From NCBI GenBank assembly GCA_000733355.1, contig JNVV01000036.1, forward strand, positions 322,219-386,218: a stretch of DNA of 64,000 nt. The letters are read 5' to 3'. The notes beneath the pieces were generated by a model. The model searched no databases, was not told where the DNA came from, and was given only the letters and a program-made list of their open reading frames with translations. The position numbers were made by a program, and so were the translations under genes. Below are positions 10,337 to 22,410 of the stretch, one piece after another. Within the stretch, counting starts at the first letter, position 1. The number at the start of each line of letters is the position of its first letter. Origin of the DNA: Falciphora oryzae. Taxonomy: Eukaryota > Ascomycota > Sordariomycetes > Magnaporthales > Magnaporthaceae.

Positions 10337-11872
10337 CTAAGAAGCCGGGGCCGCGGTGGCCTCAACAGCAGGGAGCTCGGTCTGGTTGGACTCAGCGGCA
10401 CTGTCGTCCTGGCGGCCGGCGCTGAAGTCGGCACCGGCCTCGAGGAGCATGGTGACCATCTCCATGCGGCCGGCACAGACGGCGCGCTGCAGGGCCGTGT
10501 AGCCGGCCGAGTCGCGCGCGTTGATGGACACCTCGCAGCGCTGCAGGAGCAGCTGGAGCACCTGGATGTGGCCGCCGGCGACGGCGAGGTGCAGCAGCGT
10601 CGAGTTGTTCTGGGTCGGGGCGGGAACGTCGGCGAAGTTGTTGTTGTTGTTGCTGTTGTTGATATCGTTGCAGGCGTCGTTGCCGTCCAGATTCAGGTTC
10701 AGGCCGATGGTGGCGGGCTTGAGGGCGGGCGAGCCGTTGGAGAACTGGCTGGTGGCGGACGAAAAGGGCGAGGAGCGGCTACCCGTAGAAGCGCTGGCGC
10801 TGCGGGAGCGGCCCATGGCCTCGCTGCGCATGCTCGAGGGCGTCGACTGCTGCCACGGCGGCGAGGCGGCGCCGTCGGTGGTGGGCGGGGTCAGGAACGA
10901 GCCGTACATGCTGCCGCTGCTGGGCATGGGCGGGGTCCACAGGCCCTGGTCGAAGCTGCCGCCGCCGGCCTGGATGGGGTCTGTGAAGCCGTCGAGCGTG
11001 AAAGGGGGCGAGCCGGCGTCGATGGGCGGCAGGGACAGCGAGTCGGCGGCGCCCAGGTTGAAGTTGCAGGGCGAGAGCGAGAGCAGCTGCGAGGCCTGCT
11101 GCATCTCGGCCATGGAGGCGGCGGGCTGAGGCGGCGGGGTGGCGGGCTGGACCATGGGCGGCGACGAGAGCGGAGTGTGGGAGCGCGAGCGCTGGTGGCC
11201 CGGGCGGAAGGTGCTGGAGACGACCGACAGGCTCGAGTTCTGGCGCGAGGGAGTCATGACGTCGGAGCTGGTGCTGCCGGTGCGGCGGCGCTTGAGCGAG
11301 GGCGCCGAGGCGTCGGTGCCCGTGATGAAGAAGGCCGGGTCGATGTGCAGCCCCTGGTCGTTGAACTGGGCCTGCGGGAACGGCTCGGTGGCCCACTGGG
11401 GGGCGGGCATGCTCATGCCGGCGTCCTGCACGCTGCCGTCGAAAAGAAAGTCCTCGGGCGTGGCCATGATGGGCATGGGCGGGCGCTGGACCTGCTGGTG
11501 CCGCATGGGCGGGGTCAGGCGCGGCGACAGGCGGCCCTGGTCGGCCTCCTTGTTCTCCTTGAGCTTGGCCAGCTCCTTCTTGAGCTTCTCGAGCTCCTTG
11601 GTGCGGTCACGCATGTTTCGCCCTGGAGAACTGTTAGAAGTGATGTCTCTGGAAGGGCGTTATGTTGCGTATCACGTTGGTGTTGACGTACTGTAGGCAC
11701 GCTGGGCCAGCCTGTTCTGGATCTTCCTGCGCTCGGCGGCGTCGGGAAGCACGCGCCAGTCCTCGTCGGGCTTCATGAGGTCGGCGTACGAGATGGTCTG
11801 TGACCTGCTGTTGTTGATAATCTGCGGCTGCTGCTGCTGCTGCTGCTGGGGCATGGGCTGGAAGGAAGCCAT
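10337..11872 (-). CDS. bZIP transcription factor with C-terminal ankyrin repeats
   Basis: Two exons on the minus strand: 11872-11692 and 11622-10337, 488 residues. The intron (69 nt, GTACGT donor, CCAG acceptor) splits the basic region. The joined sequence reads RRKIQNRLAQRAYRRNMRDR, with the N-x2-x-Q-R basic motif of AP-1/Yap-like fungal bZIPs, followed by a Leu/Lys-rich zipper. The N-terminus has a poly-Gln stretch. The middle (about 100-370) is Ser/Pro-rich. Residues about 390-460 hold ankyrin repeats (NSTLLHLAVAGGHIQVLQLL, then AGYTALQRAVCAGRMEMVTMLLEAGAD). A nuclear DNA-binding regulator is a firm inference; target genes are unknown. The bZIP-ankyrin arrangement is known in filamentous ascomycetes. 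It is divergent from the RTA1 gene across 3.5 kb. Confidence 0.88.
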
Positions 11873-13081
11873 TGTTGAGGAGGGTTTGCTGACAAAGGAG
11901 AAGGGGAAGACAAAGGAGAAGAAGACAAAGGGAAAAAAAAAGGAGATTCACGAGCCGATGCCAGTAGCAGCAAGGAGCCGATGGATTAGTTGTATGTTAG
12001 TGTGTCGAGGTGGAGTCGTTGGTAGTGATGTGATGTGATATGTCGAGATGAGATGGGGATGGTCCAGATCGAGGATGCCAAAGTGGGCGGGAGCCGGCAA
12101 CTTTAACTACCAAGCAAAACACCATGCGCTACATGGCCGTAACGGCTGCATCGCCAGGCACGGCGAGACGCCGCAGAGAGCAAAGCAGGCAGGGCGTGTG
12201 GCCTAGACCGAGGCCAGGCCCAGGGGCAGGGGTGGCACGCAGCAGCGCGGAGCAACTGCGGCCAAAACAGTAAGATGGCACTGGCCAGAATAGTGAGCAG
12301 GGCGGCTGAAGCATCGCGCTCTTACTCTACTCTGTGGGCTCTGGGGAGGGGTCTGAGCCGGCTGCGCTGCGCGGGGAGGCAGTGGGCGGCGGCCTGGCCA
12401 GCGGGTCTCGACGCCTGGAGCCAGCAGCGAGGAGTGCATGGATGTCAGTCATTTCCGGCTGTCGTGCAGCAGGGGTGCTTGTGTTGATGGGACGAACCAG
12501 GAGGGGGAGGGGGAGGGCGTGTGTGTTGTTTCGTTTTGGGGGTTGGGACGAGGAGTGTGGATTCTGGATGACGTGGGGCGACGGCGAGTGGGAGAGCACA
12601 ATTGAATCGAAATTTCGATGCCAGGCCGCGGCCAAAGCTCGGAACCGCTGGCTGTCCAACCGAGAATAGAAGATGGGCATTTGCAGAGCCTCGCTCGAAA
12701 CGGGAGGGGCGTGTGATTACGAAAGACGGAAGCTTTCCATTTGTGGATCACTTGTGGGCAGCTGCCAATCAACGGGGAGGGCGTCTGGCAGAGCCAGTAA
12801 GGCCAGACGCAAGCCACTGCTGCGATCCTGCAGCCAAGCCAGTAATAACGCCCCGCAGAGAGCAAGTCGATTGGCTGTGGTGCCAGATTTTCAGGTACCG
12901 GGCCCACACAGGACGCTCTAAGCCCTCTGGCTGGTGAGGAGAGGGGAGTGAACATGAATTGAGGCTTCGATTATTCTTTTGCTCCTGCTATCTCGACCTG
13001 CAAAACAAACGAAACACACCCACATGCCCGCCGCACAGCTGAGCCGACGATCGTCGCCCTGATCTCTCCACGATCAACGGC

Positions 13082-13110
13082 TTTTTTTTTTTTTTTTTTT
13101 TTTTTTTTTT
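13082..13110. repeat. Poly-T run (29 nt)
   Basis: Uninterrupted T29 in the bZIP/RTA1 intergenic region. Confidence 0.95.
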
Positions 13111-14944
13111 CCAGCTCCACCATTCTGACCTTTGTGACCATCAACCCGCCGCACTCGCGCACAGTCGCAACGTCTGGCCTCGCCTCCCCGGCCTGCCCGT
13201 ATTGGTTAGCATCGTGGTTGTTGGTTCTTCTGTTTCCTGCGAGGCCGTAGCTCAGTGCAAGCGACAGTAGCCCACCGACGAGCCATGTAACCTAAATATG
13301 CGTGGCCCGCGTCAGTAGTAATCTCTGCCATTTCCAGCACCAGCGCTGTGCAGTGCGGTGCTGCTGTGCAGGCCAGCAAGAAGAGCGGGGTAGAGACCCG
13401 GGTCCTAATTTCCCAGATGCGCCGACTGGTTAGCAGGTATCGCAAACGAAACAACAGGCGTGCGGGAAAAGAGGCCTGGGGCAGGGGACAGGGGTCTGCT
13501 TGGTTCAATCTTCCTGCCTGGAGGAGCGTGTAGCCTGCACCTGAAATGAAGGCATTGTCTCTCTGGCCTCGTCTGACTTGGTGAGCAAGCAGGTGGCCAG
13601 TGCAGCCTGTCTGCCGCTATCGGGCTTCGGACGACGTGGGACGGGATCCTCGGTATGTGAAGCGGGGCTATTTTTGGAGCAGTCAGTGTTGGAGCCCTAG
13701 GCAAGTGCCGGAGCCCACGGGAGGCTTTGGCTCGAGGAGTGGTGGGCAACGGTGTGGCTTAGCAGGGCCATGGCACTCAGCTGCAGCCTTGTCTTGCAAT
13801 ATATGCCGCCTGTTACTGTTATTGTGCGTTCCCCACGGCTGGCTCCAGCCCCAAAGTTGGCCATCGCCGGCTAAGAGGTCGATAGGCGGGTGCTTCCCTG
13901 TTGGTCCAGGTAGGTGGCGATGGCTTCATGCCTCGGCCCGTGCAGTGCGTTCTGCAGGTTGGTGTCTGGGAGAGTGAATGGGGGTGGTCAGCGCAGGGCG
14001 AGCCTGGGCGGCTGTGCTCAGGCTCGTTACTTGGTAGAAATAGGTGTCTTTCGGGTACCTGAAGCTTTGAGCGTGTGTAGCCGTTTCGACATTGGGGCTC
14101 GTAGGTCGTGTGTACGTACGATAAGGGATAGTAGCTTGAGATCTGTGGAATACAGCGAATCGAGTTAGTGTTTCCATTGCTTCCGCAAACAAAACCGGCT
14201 GGGAAGGGATTGACTGGGGGCACAGCGAAAAGAGTGGGCCGATATAGCTTATCCATGAAGGTGTGTGACCGGTGTGGAAGCTTGGGGATGGATGCCGTGC
14301 CCGCTTGGCAGCGTGATGGTGATGGTGGTGATGGTGATGGTCCAAGTGTGGCAGCCTTTGTCTCGGACGACATGTTCTTGTATTGATCGAGAGTCGGCTT
14401 CAAACAGTAAGGGCCGTCTCTCGGCCTCTCTCTACATGACCTCGCAGTAAACACGGCCAGCGTACTGGGCAAACAAAGGTCGTCGTGGGGCACGCGTGTA
14501 GTGCGCAGCAGCATGTTCCCGCTGCAGTGCTATGGACGCCAACGATGCAGTGCTGCCATTTCCATATCCAGCAGCATGTCAAAAAAGGCCCGAGCCAAGA
14601 ACCCGCACGAGAATTAAGCATCAGGATTCTGTCGCACCAGGTCTTCAGCTGGGGCTGAGCGTCGGCTGAGGCGCATCAGACCTGCTCTAGGTGCCCTATT
14701 AATGCACACAATCAATAAAACCCCGCGCGCATCTGCCGCGGCAGGGCGGTGCCATCTGATTACTATCGAGTCCAGCAAAGATCAGCATTTGGTTTTAAGA
14801 AGGGATCCCGTCTCGCAGTCAGCACTTGATGCCTTGCTCCACGATCAACCGTAGCCATCACCGATGGAGGCTGGTCTAGGCATCATCAAGCGCTGACCCC
14901 AGACCCCGCAGTCCACTAGAAGTCCACTAAAAGCTTCCACGTCC

Positions 14945-14978
14945 ACTAACACGTTGGCACAGTAAACGGCGTGTTAGT
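14945..14978. promoter_or_regulatory. Inverted repeat ACTAACACG...CGTGTTAGT
   Basis: Perfect 9-bp arms separated by 16 nt, about 350 nt upstream of the RTA1 start. The left arm overlaps the third of three GTCCACTA repeats. It could be a dimeric factor site; this is inference only. Confidence 0.3.
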
Positions 14979-15329
14979 AAACAGAAGATTACATGTGCAT
15001 ACATCACTTACACCACTTAGACAACAGACAACACCAGATAGCGTCCCCCTGCAGAGAACCCTTTTAATCAAGATGGCTTCATGTCCACGTTTGGCCACGC
15101 TGTGGTTTTCCCTCTCTAGATCATCTACGCCGTCGACATGCTAATGCCTTTGCCTGCCTGACGTACATGCCTCCTCGGCATCTCCCAGCACTGTCGACCT
15201 CCTGCTAACCTCCCCTGACGCGGTCATGTCCTCTCTGCCCTCCCGAACCCTGCTCCAGCTGCTGACATCCGAATACCTAACCTCGCCCTCCCACAGACTC
15301 GGCCGTCGCCATCTCTACAACCACCCGCC

Positions 15330-16430
15330 ATGGGCCCCAGCAGCATCCCGCCCGCCGCCGGCCTGCACGGCGCCCGCCCCTTGTGGCCCTTCCGCACCGG
15401 CCCCGCCGGCTGCATACACTACCGCCGCGGCAGTGACGGCTACCTCCCCTTCAACGCCTGCGACGCGCGCTACCCCTACCATGTCGACCTGGCCCCCGCC
15501 GTCGCCGTCGCCGTACTCTTCAGCCTCCTCGCGGCCCTGCACGCCATGGTGGCCGTCTTCACCCGCAAGACCTACTGCTGGGTCCTGATCGTGGGCGCCC
15601 TGCTAGAGGCCGTCGCGTTCGCGCTGCACTCGGCGGGGGCCAAAGACCAGGCCTCGCTCCCGCTGGCCGCCGGCCACGCCCTGCTGTCCCGCCTGGCCCC
15701 GCTCTGGATCGCCGCGTTCGCCCATATGACCTTTGCGCGCGAGGTCTTCTTCTACGCGCCCGGGTCCGAGACCTGCAAGATCCCCGCGGGCCGCCTGTCC
15801 ACCGCCCTGGTCGGCCTCGACGCCGCGTCTTTTGTGCTGCAGCTCGCCAGCAGCATCCTCGCCACCACGGCATCTACTACCAACAACGCCCGCCTCAGCA
15901 CCGACCTGGCCAAGGCCGGCGCCAAGGTCCTAGTCGCGGGAATCTCGCTGCACCAGGCCACGACCGTCCTCTTCGCCGCCCTCATGGCCGCCTTTGCGGT
16001 GCGCATGGTGCGCTACGATGCCGAGCGAGGGCGCGGCTACGGCGCGGGCGTCGCCGAGCCCGTCAAGCGCGCCTGGCGGCCGCTGCACTACGCCCTGGGC
16101 GCCGTGGCGTTTTTTCTTACCGTCCGCGACGTCTTCCGGCTGGTCGAGCTCGGCTTGGGACTAACACCGCAGCGGCGCGGCGGGAGTCGGGTTTTGCAGT
16201 CTGAAAAGTACAGCTACGCCCTCGACGTGCTGCCCGTCCTGCTCTGCCTCGTGGCCTTTGCCGTCGTCCACCCGGGCCGCTTCCTGGTCGGCCACGACTC
16301 CGAGTTCCCCACGCTCGCCGAGAAGCGCAGGGCCGAGAGGGCCATGCAGGAGCTCGAGGAGCAGAAGCAGGCCCAGTTTGGCGCGTCGTTTGGCGGACCC
16401 GACTGGGCGAGGGACAGGGGCTGGGATTAA
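15330..16430 (+). CDS. RTA1-family seven-TM membrane protein
   Basis: A single exon of 366 residues. Seven hydrophobic segments can be counted: about 52-75, 84-106, 111-135, 155-180, 200-224, 245-270 and 292-312. The C-terminal hallmarks of the RTA1 family are present: RDVFRLVELGLG after TM6, then a Glu (SEKYSYALDVLPVLLC) and HPGRFL. Family members are fungal plasma-membrane proteins linked to lipid translocation and resistance to lipid-like toxicants; no enzymatic activity is established. A charged C-terminal tail (AEKRRAERAMQELEEQKQ) is cytosolic or outer depending on topology. The ATG at 15330 is preceded by ATG 15226 in another frame, whose ORF overlaps this start. Confidence 0.85.
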   Translation: MGPSSIPPAAGLHGARPLWPFRTGPAGCIHYRRGSDGYLPFNACDARYPYHVDLAPAVAVAVLFSLLAALHAMVAVFTRKTYCWVLIVGALLEAVAFALHSAGAKDQASLPLAAGHALLSRLAPLWIAAFAHMTFAREVFFYAPGSETCKIPAGRLSTALVGLDAASFVLQLASSILATTASTTNNARLSTDLAKAGAKVLVAGISLHQATTVLFAALMAAFAVRMVRYDAERGRGYGAGVAEPVKRAWRPLHYALGAVAFFLTVRDVFRLVELGLGLTPQRRGGSRVLQSEKYSYALDVLPVLLCLVAFAVVHPGRFLVGHDSEFPTLAEKRRAERAMQELEEQKQAQFGASFGGPDWARDRGWD

Positions 16431-17728
16431 GGGCGTGTGAGTTGCCCAATACGGGTATGTATTGTTTCCCCTGTCTCCCTCCCCCATCCTCATCCTCAAC
16501 CTATCCATGACTTACAGGCGCTCTGTTGTTTGGTGCCGTCTCTTCTTGTCTATTTAGTTTCACGTCTTTTTGGAGCGCTCCCCCTTTTGGATTTAGCATT
16601 GGAGTTTGGCGCAAGGCTGCGTTTTCGGTCTGATAGACGGACTCCCTGGTGTCCGTCTTTTCTTGGGTATCATTGCTCGGGGTCCCTTGCTATTTGTAGC
16701 TAGGATATACTAGCTAGCCGAAAGATTTCTCTCCCGAGCAACTAGTCCTGCCGTGCCTTCGAATCTGACCACGACAGACAGTGATGGTGATGGTGGGCCG
16801 TGGTGACGGGCCTTCAAGACCTGCCCTCGGTCATTCCTCTCCTCTGTAGCCCCTGTGACTCGGACTCGTGACGTGGTCGTGCCTGGTACTCTCACGTTTG
16901 AACTTAAGCTTCTCAATCGATATTTCGGATCCCCCGGTCATGTGTTACGTGCCTGGTCGGCCTATTGGGCTGTCGTTCCCAAAGACTGGACCGCACCCCC
17001 TGAGCTGACATCCCTACCACGGAGAACGGCACAGATCGATGTCATGCTCGGAAATCCCAAGTCCGTATGCGGCGCAGCTTTTCTTTTCCTTTCCACTCTC
17101 ACCTGAAGCCTCGGCTGCTCGACACTGGGTCGGGGACAGCTGGTCGTGCGGCGCGGCCTTGGCAGTGACCCGGGTGTGGCACAAGCACGCCCAAGCCTCG
17201 ATCTGCTGCCCAAATTAAACATGCAAGATCCAATAATGCTGCTTACCCCCTCAACCGCGCACAAGCCACCGGCAGCCGATTCCATAGTCGGACATGCGAT
17301 CAGACAGCAGACAGAACAGGTGCGTGAGGCTTCAAATATTTGCAATTGATCAAGCCATTCCAAACTCCTCCAAAAGATTATACGGGTGAAGAAAAATTGG
17401 AGGTTTCCCTCCAAGAAACCAGGGGTATATGCAAAAAAAAAAAAAAGAAAAAAAAAAGAGTATAAACAGGAGGGAGCAACGTGGCTTGTCCCCCAAGAAG
17501 AAAAGAGAAGAAAATAGAACGCCCCGGAAAAGGCGACCAAAGAACGCCATCAAACCCCAAACCCAAAAAATGCTCTAATCTCGACGGATGAGCTGTTGCC
17601 CCAAACTCCAAAAGAGAAGAAGAAAAAATGGTGTTAATACAGTGGTTAGTTGCGCGCGACGACATTCTTCGAATGGCTCGGTGGTTTCGTCCTAGAAGGT
17701 TTCGGCCGTCCCCAGCAACTTGGATTGG
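16431..17728. other. Convergent intergenic region between the RTA1 and MFS genes
   Basis: No gene is seen in 1.3 kb. It contains A-rich runs around 17433-17457. Both flanking genes end here. Confidence 0.5.
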
Positions 17729-20700
17729 TTAGCGGCCCACGATCGGCGCCTTCTCGTAGTACGAGGCCGATACCTGGCTCTGTGCCTGACTGTAGTTGCT
17801 TCCGTTCAGGCCTAGGCCCGGCTGCGTGTTAATATCGTGAGGGAAGCAGCTGCTCTGCTGCGTCAGGTACGGCGCCGGCTGACCCGTGGCGCCGACGCCG
17901 AACTGGTGGTGGCTCTGGCCGTACGGCGAGCCCATCCTGGACTTGGGCTGGTCGTACGGGGAGCCCATGCGCGAGTTCGCCTGGTCGTAGGGCTGCGGGC
18001 GGCTCGCGTCCGCCTCGGACGAGGACCGCTGCTCGTGCTGCTGCTGCTGCTGGTAAGGAATCGCCTGGCAGGGGTCAATACTGTGCGCCATGAAAGATCT
18101 CTGATGGTTGCGGTGCAAGTTAGAAGTCGAGTGCGGTCCCTGCTTCTCATTCATTATCAGCTCGGCCTCTCTCCTCCGCCGCTCCTCCTCGTGCTTGACG
18201 TTGCGCCACTCGATGGCCATGGCGCCGACGACGGAAAGGGCCGCCATGGCGACGGGGACGTAGAAGGACTGCGTGATTGCCTTGTTGTAAGCGTTCATTA
18301 GCTGGGCCAGCGACCCGTCGGAGCCTGTAACGGCTTTGATGATGCCCTGTGCGCCGCCTTCGATCAGAGTGTGGCGCCCGAGGGCAGCGCCCGCGATGTC
18401 GCTGATGTTAGTTCTGAGCCGGCTGGAGAAGATGGTCTCGGCCACCGAGAGCACCAGGGCCGTGCCAATCGCCTGCCCGAAGAGGATGACGGAGACGCCG
18501 ATGGGCATGTCCTCGTCGCCGAGCACCGACTGCGCCGCCACCATGGGCTGCTGGAACGCGATTCCGCAGCCGGCGCCGAAGATGGCCGGGAACGCGGCCA
18601 GCAGCACGTCCTCGGATTTTGGCGTCCACGTCGAGAGGAGTCCTGAGCCTACCGACATCAGGATCGTGCCGAGGAGCATCAAGGGCGCGTAGTGACCTGT
18701 AACGCTGACAAGGGCCCCCGACAGGAGCACGCCGACGACGAAGGCCACCAGTACGGGGACCAAGCGAGTACCTATGTTAGAGGGCGTAGCGTTGGTGATT
18801 ACCTGGAACCAGAGGGGAAGCTATAGAGCAGCGGCTGTTAGAATATTGCGTCCTTGGCAGAAACGTGGCACGGCGGGGGAAGGAGGAGGAGGGGTATTTT
18901 TCTCGAGGCGGTAGCAATGTCGAGGGCGGCGAGAACGTACAAAGTAAGTAATGACAACAAGGGCCGAGCTAGTGCACAGCATGAACCAGAATCCGGAAAG
19001 GACGGTGCGCTGCGTGAAGATGCGCGGAGGGACCATGGCGAGGTCCTGCTTCAGGTGCTGGCAGTAGCAGAAGACGGCCAGGAAGAGAATCGAGACGACG
19101 ACGAGGGAGACGATGGCTCCCGAATTCCACTCGAACCTGGACCCGCCCCACTGCAGGGCCAGCAGCACGGCGATGATTGCAGGCACTAGCGCGATGCTGC
19201 TCACAAGATCGAGCTTGCCGGCCAGGCCGCCGGCCCTCTGCCAGAAGCCCCCGAGGTCTTCGCTGGGAACGGCCTTGTACGTGGCATGCTCGGGTGGCAC
19301 GTGCAAGCACAGGACGATGATGCCGACCACGACAGGGACGACGGGAAGGTTGATGTAGAAGCACCAGCGCCAGTGCGCATGATCAGTAAAGGCGCCGCCG
19401 ATGATTGGCGCCGTGATCATGGCGGCTCCCTCCAGAGCACCGATCAGTCCACCCATCAGCGGCCGCTTGCTCAGCGGCACGAGAAGTGCGCTGATAATGA
19501 AGGCACCCGCCAGAATGCCGCCGGCGCCGATTCCCTGGATGGCGCGCCCGGCGATCAAGGCGTGCGAGTTGGGAGAGACGCCCGCGAGAAGCGACCCCAG
19601 CCCAAAGACGGACAGGGCCGACGAGAAGACCCATTTGACCGGGAAGACGGTGTACAGCCGTCCGAACATGATCTGGAACGCGCACCAAGCCATGAGGAAG
19701 GCGGCCCCATACCAGGCGCTGTCGTTGAAGGAGTTGAAATCCTTGCTAATGCGCGGGACCGCGGTCGCGATCATGCTGATGTTCATACCCACGACAAAGA
19801 TGGCCAGCATAAGCGCCAGGAGGATGGCCGCCAGCTGAAAGCCATGGGCGATGGGACTCCGGGAGGCGATCGAGGCCCTCTCGGCGTCTGCCCAGGCAGC
19901 CATGGCCCGCGCACCCTGAGCAAGGCCGCGGTGGCCAGCAGGAGGGGCCTTGGAGTATGGCGGAAGAGGCTGGTCGGGATTCTGCGAGTCGAGGCTCAGG
20001 GAGCGGTTGCGGCCACTGTTCATCTCGCGAGCCCCATCGTCATCGACGATGGGAATCTCCACCATCTCGCCCTGGCCCTGAAACGCCCGCGCCTTCTCGT
20101 CGAGGCGGCGGTGGTACGACGAGCTTTGGCGGCCAACAAGAGCCGGCGACTCCCGGCGCATTTCGCTGGCGTTCCGAGACCGGTCCATGCTGGGCCGGGT
20201 GCTGTGGCTGTAGGGGTAGTTGTCGTTGCTGGCGCGGGGCATCGCCATGGGGGTCTGCTGCGGGTGCTGGATCCCTTGCTGGTGCTGATGCTGGTGTTGG
20301 TGATCCTCGCTCTGCCTGAGCTGATGGCTGGTTGGTGCTTGCGAATGCTCCTTGGCAGGATCGCCGGGCAGATCACGGAGAATCAGGTGAGATATGCGCG
20401 CCAGTGACTGCTCAAAGGCGTCAGTGCCCTCGTCGGCGGCAGAGAGCGAGGGCTTCTGCGAGGCCGCTCTCTTCCTCACCGTCAACTTGCGGCTAGGCCC
20501 CCTGGCGCGCGAGGTGCTTGCCGTCGATGCGTCGCTGGGGGTTTTGCGGATGGCCAGCGGCAGTGGGCGGATCGAGGGTCCATCGCGCGGGGTGCCGACG
20601 CCATGCGCCAGGGCCACCGAGGCGGTCATGGCGGGTTCTGGCACGGCCAGGGATCGCAGAGCTCCGCCTACCTGGCCCCTCCTGCCCTTGCGTGACGACC

Positions 20701-21022
20701 GGCTGCCAAAGCGCCTGCTGGGCATGCGGCCGATGGGGCCGCCGGTCGATCCGTAGTCGCTATCGACCTCGTACTCGTAGTCGGAGGCGGCTTCATACTC
20801 AGGCTGCCGAGCATCGGAGCCATCCTTGAGTCCGTCAAGCACATTCTGACTCCTGGCCACCAGCTCCTCGATGGGTTGCCTGTCGCCGAGTTCGTATTCG
20901 TAGTTGGAGCAGGTTTCGTCAGGGGAATCGCGGGCCCAGCGGTCGTCCTGTGTCGGTGCCGGCCGCATCGAGTCCAGTCTGGACGGCACGGGGTTAGAGT
21001 CTTGCATGTTTGCTGCCAACAT
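17729..21022 (-). CDS. MFS multidrug-type transporter (DHA2-like) with a long N-terminal extension
   Basis: Two exons: 21022-18941 and 18820-17729, 1057 residues; the intron is 120 nt (GTACGT donor, CTATAG acceptor). The membrane part starts near residue 395 (LALMLAIFVVGMNISMIATA) and carries the DHA2-type signature AGRAIQGIGAGGILAGAF between TM4 and TM5, then GLIGALEGAAMITAPIIGGA. The short sequence after the intron, LPLWFQVITNATPSNIG, is the expected later TM segment and confirms the splice. About 14 TM helices are likely, giving a proton-driven exporter in the plasma membrane. Unusual: about 390 residues of Ser/Arg-rich cytosolic N-terminus with repeated YEYE patches, and a tail with a tandem 11-mer (PYDQxxSRMGS). 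The ATG 21022 is the first in-frame Met; MQDSN 15 nt later is an alternative. Confidence 0.85.
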
Positions 21023-22112
21023 GTTTGGTACCTGTGTGTGGGGTATCGGTGAGCTAATCACACAGTTGCCGGCGGCAGCCGCGGAGATGGAAACGAGTCA
21101 GCTCAAGGTCAGGGGACTCGGCGTCCGAGTCGGGGCGATGCGGTCGTGGCGATGGGCGGTGGGATCGGTCGCGTTAGGTTAGACGTCGAGAGTGGGCAGC
21201 GATGGCGGCCCACGAGAAGGAACAAGATAGTTGATGCTACTACTGCGTGGAAGGCAAAGAGTTTTGGGTCTCAACCAAAAGAGACAGGAAGCGTCAAGAG
21301 GCTCTTGCGAGGGCGGCCGGGCAAGAGACATCTCTTAAGGAGCCACATCAAATTACACAGCCAAAGGACGGTCATCATTTTCGCGGGGGACAGGGGGTCA
21401 TGCAGGGCAAGCGTTGTTATCTAGTTGCGTCTAGCAGAACAGCGCGTAGATTGGTTGCAGCCAGGGCAGTGTGCCGAGCGTGCAGTCAGTCGCACTCAGC
21501 GAGAGGTCCTTGGAGTCAACCGCCAGGCTGCGCATTGCCAGATCGGGCAGCGGGCCGTTGGAGAGTCTGGGGGTGCTGGCCTGGCCGGCACGCAGGGCCG
21601 CTGGAGAGAGAGACTGTTGGCGGGTCTGGGACTGCCAGACTCGGCGTGGCTCAAGGGCGTGTGGCAGATGCTTACTCTGCGGGCGGAGTCTTGCTGAGTG
21701 CGCACACAGAGGCTTGGGCGGCCTGGACGAGGCACCCCGGCTTGGTCCCGCCCACTCGGGCTGGCGGTGCGTTGCGACCGTTGAGCGCGTCCGTTGGTCA
21801 CCATGGCCAGACACTCTCCTTTTCAGGACCAACGGTTGGCAAGTTGAGGACGTTGGCGTCTGGGGCCAATTGCTGAGAAGAACTGAGCTTTGAATGAACG
21901 AGCGGTCCCTAAATTTAGCCCACTGCGGCCCCACTGTCTGTGCCATGAATCGTCTCCACTCTGTGAATCCTGGCTAAGTTGCCGTCACACCTTCCGCCAG
22001 AAAAAAAATTCCATCAAATTAGGTTGTAGCCAACACAAGGAAACAAACTCCGAATAACTACAATAAAAATAAAACAGTTAGGAAATCTACAATCGGAATT
22101 TATACGACGGGC

Positions 22113-22410
22113 NNNNNNNNNNNNNNNNNNNNNNNNNNNNNNNNNNNNNNNNNNNNNNNNNNNNNNNNNNNNNNNNNNNNNNNNNNNNNNNNNNNNNNNN
22201 NNNNNNNNNNNNNNNNNNNNNNNNNNNNNNNNNNNNNNNNNNNNNNNNNNNNNNNNNNNNNNNNNNNNNNNNNNNNNNNNNNNNNNNNNNNNNNNNNNNN
22301 NNNNNNNNNNNNNNNNNNNNNNNNNNNNNNNNNNNNNNNNNNNNNNNNNNNNNNNNNNNNNNNNNNNNNNNNNNNNNNNNNNNNNNNNNNNNNNNNNNNN
22401 NNNNNNNNNN
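22113..22410. other. Assembly gap (298 N)
   Basis: An unbroken run of N. The left flank is AT-rich, unlike most of the window, so a repeat may have caused the break. Confidence 1.

Larger units (their letters stand above)
11873..15329. other. Very long divergent intergenic region (3.5 kb)
   Basis: It lies between the divergent bZIP and RTA1 genes. It contains a T29 run (13082-13110), three GTCCACTA copies (14911, 14922, 14941) and a 9-bp inverted repeat (14945-14953/14970-14978). No open frame in it shows a domain I recognise. Its length suggests a complex promoter, a non-coding RNA or an unrecognised gene. Confidence 0.5.

Noticed and set aside
10265..11686. A 473-codon plus-strand frame opposite the bZIP gene
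   Set aside because: Gly/Arg/Val-rich antisense of Ser/Pro/Ala-rich coding sequence; no start context or domain.
13819..14514. A 231-codon minus-strand frame in the bZIP/RTA1 intergenic region
   Set aside because: Pro/Ser/Thr/Arg-rich without domain or codon bias; probably chance.
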